Shown: in pieces, positions 10,721 to 22,400 of the stretch
How the letters are laid out: the number at the start of each line of letters is the position of its first letter
How positions within the stretch are numbered: the first letter of the stretch is position 1
Assembly (NCBI GenBank): GCA_964019165.1
Contig: OZ025273.1
Coordinates: 5,017,823-5,081,822 of the forward strand
DNA length: 64,000 nucleotides
Direction of reading: 5' to 3'
From: Mastigias papua
Taxonomy: Eukaryota > Cnidaria > Scyphozoa > Rhizostomeae > Mastigiidae
The notes under the pieces: generated by a model
What the model was told of the DNA's origin: nothing
Seen by the model: only the letters and a program-made list of their open reading frames with translations
Database searches by the model: none
Program-made: the position numbers and the translations under genes

Positions 10721-13438
10721 ATGCCGGCCAATTACAGTTTAAATCTAACAATAAACAATACGACCGATGAGCACGCAGATACTGACGGTGTAGTAGCCAG
10801 GGCGGCAACATTAGTGCTGATGCAGTGCTTAATCATTCCAGGTAACTCGCTCATCGTCGCAGCAATCGTTACTTTCACGAAACGCTCAGTGGCCGACGTT
10901 CTAATTGGCTGTCTCGCCCTGATAGATCTACTAAACGGCCTCGGTCCAGTTAACATTAGCATATCTATGTATTACATGAATCTGAACGGATCTCACAGCA
11001 TGAAAGATCTGGAATGGCTTTGCCTTCTTTACACATGGATAAGTACATGTTTACGTCTAATGGCGTGCTTCGTAGCAACTCTGATGGCAATCGATCGCTT
11101 CGCAGCGATTGTCGTGCCGTTCTTTTACAGGACCCGTGTCACACCAAGGACAACTTGCCTTTGCTTGCTCGTTGTTTTCATTTTCAGCGTCATCACTGCA
11201 ACACTGCCTGTGGCAATCAATACTATTCGTACATATATACCACTATGCTCGTTTGATTTTACGAGCCCCTTTGCTGTGTTCATTGCTGTCCTAGGCTATT
11301 TACAACTGCTTATCGTCGTCCTCTGCTATCTATTCGTGATATTTGGAGTGAACGCTTTCCTATCGAGACAATCACTGATTAGGGCGACACAAATACGCGC
11401 GTCAATAGCTGTATCAAAATCAAGGAACCGAGAAAACACGCTTGCAGAAACATCACAATTGGCTGACACAGTTAAATCAAGCCCCCTAGCCTCCACAAAA
11501 GCTTCTCGCCATTTGTCTACTAGTCTAAATAACCACCGCCTCCGCAGTAGTAGTCTTTCCCCGGTTAGTATCGCATCAAACAAGAACTCATCAATCAAAA
11601 AGAGGAGCCAAAGTCTTGTATCAGTTAAGAAGAAACGCGAGTCTCTCTTTAGAATTTTAGTTTCCGGGAATGTGACAGGAAGCAGATGTGTTGAAAATAA
11701 TCCAGCAATCGTAAATATAATGCGTAACGAAGATGCTATCGCTACTACAGCCGCTTCTTCAAAACGAGGCTCAGATTTTGACGTTATTCGAGAGCAGCCT
11801 TTCGAAGCCGAGGATGAAGACATGGTGCAGTTGACGTTGAAGGAGTTTAAGAGAAACAGCATCACATGGAAGCACAGCAGAAGACTAGCAATTGTCATGG
11901 GGATCGTCGTTGTTCTGTTTTATATCAGTTGGATGCCAATTGTGGTAAAGGAATTAAATAAAAGATCTTTCTATATGATATCATATTTAGAAAGATCATG
12001 TAAAATATAAGAGAGAGTGGCATATCGCCCCCTAGCTATGGCAAATAGCATTGCCAAATGCCATAGTAATGTTAACAGAAATTCGCAACATAGTTCCTTT
12101 AACTCAAGGACAAAAACATACCGAGAAAAAGTTGCTGAAGACAGTTTGTTCATGATTTCTTATCATTTTTGTCTTCAGGCCTGACCTATGCACGGAAGGA
12201 ATCTCTAATGAAGCTGAATACTATTTTGCAAAACACCGCTACAAATAGTCTAAAATGTGCCTGCATCTGCACTATAACATTGAAAATGCATTGAGCATAT
12301 CTTAAGCTACAACTGCCATTCATAATTTAGAGTTATTCCTAAACTAGCTATGGACCAGGTCTTTTAAAAACCTGTTTTTAGGGGTATTTATAGCATAATA
12401 TATAGCTACTCTACCGAAAAATCCCCATATTCAAATACACTTCCCATCTTCGTAGGTTGCAATAACGGTAAGCCTTACAACGAGAGAAAGTCGGAGAGAG
12501 TTGCATTTTATAGCAGCAAGGATGACTTTGATTTCAGCAATGCTCAATTTCCTGGTATATGGTGGTATGTTAAAGCAATATCGTACTGCATATAAGATAG
12601 TTCTGACAAAAATGTGTGGTGGTGAAGAAGCTAGTCAAAGACCAGAAGATGGTAGGTAGTAATCGTCCTTTTATGGACAAAAATCGTATTAATCTAAGCA
12701 TGAGTGGTCTTGAATAATTCTGATCTGCTTTTCAGCATTTTGTGTAATAACAACAAAGGTCTACTCCATGTACGTCAAGTTGTAAGGACGCTAGAACACG
12801 GTGGGTTAGTTTTGTGACGGTGCGGAGTAGTCACCAGTTCCTTTCAGTCTTTACCTCCCTGGTGTTGCCGCCAGGTAGATATATACAGCTGGGAGGACAG
12901 CGAGCGAGCATTCAAACTATGGCGCACCTCGTACCATAGAGCCTCTGCAGAACAGACGTGCAAGCTGAACACTCAGCTGCTTTTGTATATCAGTCATAGT
13001 GCGACAAAATATTTCTACATGATACTACACCAGCATAGGCGACAAATCTTGATCGGTTGTTGGCGAGCTCCCCATTCCCATTCCCCAAATGGGGAGCTCG
13101 CCAACAGCCAATCAAGATTTGTCCCCTATGCCTATTACACCTAATAAATCAAATCAATGCGCCACAGTTTCTCTGCTGCAGTGAATGTGTTATAGAAGAC
13201 TTATGTTTGTTGTCAATAACAAAAACATTTGCCTATACTTGTGGCGTCCTTCAAAATCCACTCACTTTTGCAAGCTAGTACTAGAGATGGTAGACTGAGG
13301 TTCTCAGATAATTGTAGTCAGGTGACAATCTTACGCTTAAGTGGTTATTGCAGCATAATTACCATTGGGACAGTTCTCGTCAGGGCTCATTTTCTGAAGG
13401 TCATTTGTTCGAAACATGTGCAAAGAAGCTGCAAGTAG
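10721..13438 (+). CDS. Class A (rhodopsin-like) GPCR; first exon firm, two downstream exons tentative
   Basis: Exon 10721-11944 encodes 408 residues. Seen: N-glycosylation sequons NYS, NLT and NNT before TM1; GNS in TM1 (residue 41); TM2 with LALID (Asp69); Cys101 and Cys176 placed for the TM3-ECL2 disulfide; DRF (125-127) in place of DRY; TM5 near 184-210; a very long Ser/Arg/Lys-rich third intracellular loop (about 211-388); TM6 ending SWMPIV. Without splicing, the frame runs into VKELNK and stops with no TM7. A phase-0 donor GTG|GTAAAG lies at 11944/11945. A candidate exon 13168-13277 (acceptor GCCACAG) continues TM6 and supplies ECL3 and a TM7-like KTFAYTCGVLQNPLTFAS; its phase-2 end fits an exon 13354-13438 (acceptor TTATTGCAG) with a basic tail ending RSCK. 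Ligand unknown; FFYRTRVT and a TM6 intron recall prostanoid receptors only weakly. Exon 1 about 0.95, later exons about 0.45. Confidence 0.85.
12825..12995 (-). repeat. SINE-like dispersed repeat (copy A)
   Basis: Shares blocks with 33110-33285, also in minus orientation: CTGGTGTTGCCGCCAGG against CAGTGTTGCCACAAGG, then GGACAGCGAGCGA against GGACAGTGAGCGA, and a shared ACACTCAGC/CCACTCAGC segment. It lies in the tentative first intron of the GPCR gene. Confidence 0.45.
13033..13131. repeat. 42-bp-arm hairpin (near-perfect palindrome)
   Basis: Left arm 13033-13074 (begins GCATAGGCGACAAATC, ends GGCGAGCTCCCCA), a 15-base loop 13075-13089, and right arm 13090-13131. I count 39 of 42 arm positions complementary. 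It is 37 bp before the proposed TM7 exon of the GPCR. It may be a minimal foldback element or an inverted duplication. Confidence 0.85.
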
Positions 13439-14323
13439 AATTAGCATATTGGATTATTTGATGATGACAATGAAGCATTCTCATAGCTCTGATTTTCCTC
13501 TCTAGATGCCAAAAGAAGAGGACCTCCAAAGAAAAGCTCCTCGCGTGAGGCAAGTAAAGGTAAACACAAGGAGAACGAGATGAAACGAGTTAAGTTCAAG
13601 GAGAGATTCGGGAGAAAAGTGCATCCGATTGAGTAAAAACCAAAAATCAAGAAGCACTAGTGATTGAAACGGAAAACAGTATATCAGGCCATAAAATATA
13701 AAAGGAAAATACTAATTTAGCACGAAGACTTGGTACTTTTTCTAACCATACATTCATTATTTCCCACTTATTTTTCTGCAGTGTTGTAAATGTTACTTTA
13801 ATGTTGGCATAAAACATGAAAGCTATCTGGTTCAAATGAAATTCTCTTTGATGTTATTGTTCTTCTTAAGAAAATTAATTGATATGATACTTCTGCGTCC
13901 AAACACATCTAGCATATTTTACAAACAGCCTATTAAATACTGATAATAAATAAATGTTTAAATATCACTATAAAAAGTAAATAATATCCACAAGTGAATT
14001 AAGAAATCATTGGTAAGTTTCAGTATTGCATGAAATCTTGTGAAATCCTATAGTGCAAACAGACTTGGCAGTGGTAAGTATTTCGGCTAGAATGGCAGTT
14101 ACTGTACAATATTTGAACAATTACGCACGTAAACATAACCAAGAAGAAATTACAATAAAAATGTTCATTTGATCACCTCTTTAATATCTCGCATTCCAGA
14201 TCCACTTTCAACAGCAACAACAATGACTGGTTCTTAGGTTGAAAAACCAAGTCATATATGACAAAAGACATCATTTGTTGATTAGACGTCATAGCTCCAA
14301 ATGCCCTGACAGGGTACCAATTT
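13439..14323. other. Space between the GPCR and EOGT 3' ends
   Basis: No firm feature. A basic frame opens after a TTCCTCTCTAG acceptor-like site at about 13505 (AKRRGPPKKSSSREASKG...) and stops at 13635. It could be an alternative GPCR tail exon, but its phase does not fit the exons proposed above. Confidence 0.35.
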
Positions 14324-16362
14324 TCAGAGATTTGCAACTCTTATATTTTCCTTTGCATGACTAATAGCAATGCCTAACAATCGCTGGAATTCGTCGACAT
14401 CAAAACGATAGTTTCGGAACTTTTCGTAAGTGTAATTTGGGTCCGGTTCCTAAAACAAACCAAATCCGTGTCAAAAGTGTTCGGATATTTATTACACATG
14501 GTAACTTGCCATGGTCTCTAAAGTAAACATTCGTCCTTTATCCTAGGTCATATTTGCTCACTATCCTAGATCGTAGATTTGTATTTATCCTGGGTAATCG
14601 TCTTCGCTAGTCTAAGTGATCGGGCATTTATACGACTCGCTGCTGGGTGCCTATAGCTATTGCATGGGTTACGGATGATCGGATAGCAATCAAACAGTAT
14701 TCACTTGCAGTGATAATCTTATATCAAGTGTTCAACTTTTCCTGTGTAAATGGCTTTAAATAAAAAAATATGTGAAAAATCAAAGGAAACATGACCAAAT
14801 AAACCGACCAACTAGCTAAACTAACCAACTAAACTAACTACTCAATTAACTATTTAACTAACTAACTAACTAACGAACTAACTAACTAACGAACAAACTA
14901 AGTAAGTAACGAAAACTAACTAACTAACAAAACAGCAAAAGCCAAATGACAAAACTTACAATGGTACATTAGATATTCAAATACATACAAGGGTCTCATC
15001 TTTCAATTTTTCTTTTTTTTCCCAAGTTACATACGTCACTCCTCTATAGTAAGAAAAAACAGTCAAGATCAAAGTATAGGGCTGGCTGACTATCGAACAC
15101 AGGAAACTCGGTCTAAAATGGAAAGAACAGAACTAGACATGAATGGAAAAATCATTTGCTATGCTGGATGAAGTTTTGTTTGCAAACACCCAACAAATAA
15201 TGATATCTGAGATTTGAATTTTAACTCGTACTCCGTTACAATCAACTACTTACGCTACTTCAGATACAGGCTATGGGTCTGCAAATTTGCGTAACACATA
15301 TATTCAAGCAGATCTGCGAGATTTCAATTTCAACTCGTGCTTCATTACATGCAAATGCATATACTACGTCAGATATAGGCCACAAGTTCACAATTCCTGA
15401 TCGTAGTGTGATCATGGTTACCTAGTAGGTGCTTGTGTTAATGGGTTATTGATTCCTTGATATGGTCAAAAGTTATCTGTAGATGTACAGAGCAAAGTGT
15501 AATGATACGAATAATATATTTGAAAGTTCATAAATTTTAGACAGTTAACATATAATTCACCTCAATCGAGCCAAATCTCTATAACAATTGTAATCCTCAG
15601 TATTGTACCTAAAAGACAAATCCCTTCAACTAGAAGTTCTCTATTATATATTCAAGAATCTACACTCTTCAGAAAGAACATAGATGAAATAAAGATAGCA
15701 ATTAATAGGGTGGTCCTGTCGGCGAGCTGCTTGGGGTGGCATTAAAAATTCAGCTCCCTGCTTGCAGCAATACAAGAAGTTTCATGGTAGATCACAGTGG
15801 CTGCTCTTAATTAAAATTTTTTCAAATCTACGAAGTACTATTGACAGGTGAAATATATCTGTGCACTTCCAGTACGGAATAAATAATTTAGTAGGCAGTT
15901 GCAGTTGCAGTTAGCACCCTGCTAAGTAATTTCTCAAAGATGACAAGTATCTAGTTAGAGCCCCATAGCTCAACTCCATCTATGCAGATCCGGCTCAACT
16001 CTATGAAAGACAACATAGAAATGACAGCTATCATAAGCTTGCTCAAGTGCAAGCGCTGAATGAACTAGATATGACATAGATTTAAAAGAAATAAATGAAC
16101 CTACTAATACAGCAAATGAGAATCAATCACTTTCAAGTACAATTTTAATAGCTATACTATACGACAGCTAGTTGCAATATGAGACTTACAATTCAAAAAG
16201 GACGGCCCAATCAGGAAGAAAGAGTGTATGTGCCAGACCAGCACCGTGTATTCCAATGAAAATATCAGAGTTTGCGCTGATCTGTTAAATATTATGCAGG
16301 CATTATCAGAAGAATATTTGAATATATAGAAATAAAATATATACACTAATAAAAGACGTAAC

Positions 16363-16452
<90 letters not shown>

Positions 16453-19326
16453 CTGTATATATAAACATATGAACCATATACAATGATCGAATTTATGATT
16501 TTAACTTGAAAAAACTTATTGATATCATCATTCATGCAAACTGTACATAAGAAAGAAGTAGAAGAAATTAATGAAGTAGGTGACTTTACCGCCAATTGTT
16601 CTAAGAAAGGCATGTCCCTAAAAAGTAAACCATAAAATACTTCAAAGCGAATCCACAGAGTCAAATCTACCAGAAGAATTTAGGCTACTATGCCTAGCAT
16701 TATATCCAGTAAAATACTTTCTGCAAGATATCTTGGATACCAGAACTTGGAAAATGTTTTTAAACACTGTGCAAAAACAGACCAACAATTGACATAGTTT
16801 TGGCATACGATATGAAAGTGGAGGAAATGCCACGTGCTGACGCTTAGACTATAGGACAGGACAGCTCGTAAATCATGCTGTATCTAAGCCAAGAACGTGT
16901 CGTTCTGGGATGTATCGAGTTCACATTGGAGAATGACAGGCAATGGGACTGACAGAAATATAGAGATTATGTTGAAAAAAAATCAAAGATACTGGCAATG
17001 AAGTACGGTACCTGTTAAAGTCAACACTCTGCACCGCAATACCAGGAATTGACTTCATCACATTTATCAGCTGAAAAAAATCGCAAAATCAATGATAGGA
17101 AGAGCTCTTCCGGCATTTCGCAGCAAAAAAATAGACTTGCTTTGCTCGCCAAAAGTGCTTTGAACACTTACAAAAAACTGATAAAAACCACTTTCTTCTA
17201 CATATTGTCATAGTTGCTACATAAACACACCATATTCCCCCTAGAACAATGCTGGTTCGTGTTGTGTATTGTACCTTGTATGTTATTACATTTGAAAAGT
17301 TTCCATGAAATATGGTCCATAGAACAAGTGTACAGCACAGACCCCCTTCCTAATTGTCTAAGATAACATCATACTTGACACGCTATCCTATTCATGTATT
17401 AAGAAGTAACTGAGAATTGAAAATCCATGGAAGAAACTTTGATAAAAAACTAAAGAACGAACCTCATCTCGATTGACAATCTTCCTGAATCTTGTACTTC
17501 GGTATAGTAATGTTACTCTCAATAGATCTGACTACAAAGGAAAAGGCAGCATCCTGTTAGATGGCGCATACAGTATATAGTCAAATATTGCTTGAAAACT
17601 GAATCGGTCTATTGTCTCCATAAAGCACCAATTGCAGAATAGCAATGATAGTATTTAGGTAAACTACATGAAGAAACCAGTATCCATTTGAAATAGCAAT
17701 ATGCATGGTCATAAGTAAACCTGCAATGGCACCGCATACATCTTGAGAGGTATAGTCAAGACTGACAGTTTTTCGAAAGCAAGGGAGACATATCAATATA
17801 TCCTAAACCACGAATGGGCAGTTAATTTTGCCATGGGGCCACATAAGATACAGAATATAGGACGGAGGATCAGGCCATATTAATTGTCTTCTAGTGTATG
17901 TGAATAAAAAGCAACTTCTAAACAAAACCAGCCTTAGTGTTCTCATGAGGCAAAGCTACCAAATAATCTTACTTTTCACTTTCCAATTAACTTTTCACGG
18001 AACGATCTGAGTCAGCAAATGCCAAGGTCTGTCATAAGCTAGCCCCCTGATCAGATGATGAAAATGCTCACAATTCTGTTGAGTACTGAGAACATTGCTA
18101 CAAACCTTTGCCTTTCTTTCCCGTTTGATGCTCAAGCCATCCAGTGTGTATTCCGAAAACGCTTTGAACATTCCACTTCTTGAGCAACCCTCAACCTTCA
18201 AATAGGTGCAAACTAAGTTATAATACCAATAGAACCAATTAAAAGCAGATGAGCGCCCATAACCGGTGTTAGACATAGTCAGCCTTCACGAGAAGCATTG
18301 AGAAATTCTGAGATAACAAAGAAAACAGTGAGATCAAAGAAAAAGAGGCGAGAGAGAATACAGAAAAGATATGAGCACAATCGTAATCTATGTCTAATGG
18401 AAGCAGGCTGTTCAAATGCTCGCAAATCACTGCAATAATGGAAACTCTAAACTGAAATAAAAAGCTGTAAAGTTACCACTGCCGTCGAGTAATAGAGACC
18501 ATAGGCCATGCGCGGCAGCAATCCAAAAACCACATCTTTGAAACAGACCTAAATAGGAAAAAATGCATAACAGAACACGGGCAAATGGCTGGGAACAAGG
18601 GCCAAGAAAAGGAGGAGTAAGATAAGAAAGATATAATTCTATAACGCCAGCCACCAATGTATCATTTACAGTATCTGCGTCACTGGCATTAGAAGCTGAA
18701 CATTGGCTCTGCTATCAGCAACTATGCATTGGCAGGTAACATCTGTAACAAAAAACAATAAACCATGGGTCTATCGCTCTGACTACTTGTAAGCCAGAAC
18801 GAAGGCTCTGAGAAAAAGATGTAAAACTAAAAAGAAAAAGGAAAAGATGAAATAACAGGAAATGCGGACGACTACGAAAAGCCGGAACCAAAGGAACACA
18901 GAAAAAAAAATGTACACATAATTCCGCAACCATGAAACGAACGATAAAACTGGTACTCTGACATGAAGTAACCTCTGAGGGTCTGATAGAATGCCGTCAC
19001 GCAGGCAGAAGTCTGTTGGCCACTGCAGTAGACAATGAAATGCTGACCGACCACTACCTTTCTATAACCATATTTACTCCAAAGTGGGTAAACATTTCTT
19101 GTAAATGCTTTCCATGTATCGCCGAAAGGTCCAGCCTGTTCATATACCTGCAAAAATCACTGTAATTTCAACGCCTGAGTTAAGAATTCGAATTAAAAGG
19201 AATATAATAACAACAAAGGAAATGGCATATCTACATTACCTGATCATACCCATCACTCTCAATTTAGGCATGATGGGGGAACGGTACAAGTTGTCTCTAA
19301 TTGTATGATACAAGAAAACATTTGAA

Positions 19327-19422
<96 letters not shown>

Positions 19423-22400
19423 GATGTCATCAAAGAGTTCCAAAATCAAAATAAATGCGTGATAATTTGGACGAGTCCATGTGGCGATGTGGAAGACTAG
19501 GAATAAGGTAACTAGTACTTACACTCCATTTTGCAACATCGAATGTAGAATAAAGGCTGTTGTTTGCATGCAGAGTCAGGTACAAGTTGAAAAAATCACA
19601 AAAATGGTGGTAAATATTTCCAACTGTTGAAGTAAACAAAAAACAGATTAAAACGTAAACTTTATCAACTGGTGAAGACGAAATTGGCAGAAATGACAAT
19701 AACGTGTCTAGAAAAAGACTAGTCAAGGGTTCATGAGTAGAAAAGATATACTGGGCAAAAGTCTGTTAGGTTATTGCAAATTATTTATGGAGATAATATT
19801 AAAAAAGATAGCTTACTAACTGAAATCAAGATCAGCAAAGATTGTCGGAGTATCCACGAAAACATCACAGTTTTGAGGGTCACTTGGCTTGAAAGTCAAT
19901 GATGAAAACTTGTCAATATCATAAACACCCCTGGAATACAGCATATGGAGAGGAATAAGACATTATCCAACAAACGAGGACTGACAAACAAAAAGTGAAT
20001 GGTCCCCAGATCTGGCTTCTCAACAGATGAGGTATCAACTGAATTCGAAAGCCAGCGGTGAGAGCCCATGATTTACCGTAAATCCTCGAATTAGCCCCCT
20101 GGAGGCTTATTCATTTTTGATGCTTTTTGGGTGGGGGCTTATTCAAGGGGAGCTTATTCGAGGGGGGGGCTTATAAAATTATTTGACAAATGTCGTATAA
20201 AAAGCTCACTGTCAAAGCTCCTTTTCTGCATACTACTACAAGAACAGTCTAAATTTAGGCATTATTCTTTATCAAAGTCTTCATCATCGTTTGGGGTGGG
20301 GGCTTATTCGAGGAGGGCTTAATAACAATTTGAAGTTCTAGCACGGGGGCTTATTCGAGGGGGGTTATTCGAGGGGGGCCAATTCGAGGATTTACGGTAT
20401 AATGAGCAAGAGTGCATTAGAGTAATAAGATTAATAACGAACAAAGTTAACGGCAGCTATCATAATTAGATAGTTGAGCATAATTATTCTAGACGCAACG
20501 AAAACACGATCCCGTTGGATCATCTTACCTAACACAATTAAGAGTTATCTAAAGTAAACTAAATCTTCATAAATTCAAACACAATCCCCGAGATGCAATA
20601 GATGCAATGTGTCCATCAAATGATGGTGTTGAGAATGGAGAACACTTTCTGCTGCTCTGCCCCTCTTTTCATTCCCAGAGAAGAAGATTTCTCGATAAAA
20701 CTCTGTCTTTAATAAAACCATTAGGTTTCACTAATCCCTCAAATGAATTTAAAAGTATATTTTATTGCATGATTGCAAAGATTTACCTGATGATAATAAT
20801 AGGGAGCAATTGCAGGGAACCATTTACTACATAAGAGAGACAGGTCGTTTTACTGACTTGGTAACAACGCTAAAGGAATTCCTAACATCGTTGGACCATT
20901 TATTTGGCTGTCAATGCTATGTCTTTGTATCCATTTCTTTTCATGTGTATTTGGTATTGTTATTAGATAAGTTTCTTGCTGGGTTGCGCTCACACTAAGA
21001 GCGAATAGTGTAGCGAGGAGACTGAATTAGAGACATAACGTGAAGTAGCAGGCACTTTGAGCGACAACTTTTACCATCTGGTTTCTTCGCCAATTCGCTC
21101 CCAGTGTGAATGTCCCCTTACATGTAATAGCCACTGGGTATGACACAGATAATCCACCTAGTAGTATCGTCTTCAATATGTTGTGGGTGTTGTGTAATTG
21201 TTATTGATGTTGTAATAAAAAGTGCATAGAAAAACACTTTAAAAAATTGTTGATGTGGCCTCAGAGCGGCAGCAACTATAAGTCCCACCATTCATTATCT
21301 AGTCGCTTCGCTTCACCAATTCGCTCTTAGTGTGAATGTTCCCTTATATGTAATGGGCACTGGGTATGACGTAGATATTGCTCCCTCCCAGTGGTATCGT
21401 TTTGCAATGTATTTGCTGTTGTAGTACCAAAAGTGAGTAAAACAAAGAATACTTGAATATCCAAGAAAATGTCTAGTGGCGATAGGTATACCCTTGAATT
21501 CGGTTCAATGTAACGCACAAAAACGCGCACCAGGAGCAGAAAAACAAATCGTTTGAAGAGATTCCTATCCAGACCGTTCTGGCTCTAATTCAAAGCAAGG
21601 TCCTTTTTTTCCAGGTCTACAAGCAGCCATTACGAGTATATCATTACATGAAAAATAAACCAAGAAGTGCAAGAACGTTTAAACATATCATCCCAGAACG
21701 TTAACGACATCAACTCACCTGACTCGTACGCAACATTTCAGTCGCAAAAGGATCACTAACTGACAGGAGCTCCTCCGAAGATTCAAGGGAATAGTATGAA
21801 GCAAGAGAGAGCTCTCTGACTTTCAAAAATTGGAAGTCACCTCAAGGGCATCCAACAAGAAACAACAGGCCGTACATCTTCTGGCTAACTACCATTCTTT
21901 TCCGTTTTCTTTATACTTACTGCATACTTAATACATGCTATATATCGAAATCCCCACACCAAAAGATTGAGCTACAATGCTTCTTGCAATTATGTTTCAG
22001 ACCACTCTAAGGGTCATTCCAATCTAACCAAACAAGCGCATACAACCAATCTTAATAGGCTGTTAGCAGGGGTAGAAAAACTGAGGATCAGAGGCAAATC
22101 TTGGCCAAACGATTCGCCAATAACTAAGAGGATTCCTAAACGAGAATTTCACAATCTGCTTATCAAGATTTGTCCACTACTCTCCCTAAGAAAGTTGACA
22201 AAACTGCTTTCCATGTGCAAGGAATTGAACCTAAGACAGAGATTTCTCAAATCATGTAGAACTAAAGATAGAGATTTCCACAAACCGTGTAGAACCTAAA
22301 ACAGAGATTTTTACAAATACAATCTAATGTTTTAACGACCATTTCCACGGTGAATCGTGGCTCTTTCTTTATGAAATAATACTGAATGGTCAAACCCAGC

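Noticed and set aside
11326..11898. 190-residue minus-strand ORF
   Set aside because: It is antisense to the third-loop region of the GPCR; the plus-strand receptor explains the open frame.
16152..16664. 170-residue minus-strand ORF as one protein
   Set aside because: It contains fragments of two EOGT exon regions in changing frames plus a translated (TA)n tract; the EOGT exons inside it have their own splice sites and phase.
17995..18276. Read-through of EOGT exon 10 to a 93-residue ORF
   Set aside because: The part after KRERKAK is intron; the donor AAG|GTTTGT joins in phase to an exon restoring the family motif [14 protein letters not shown].
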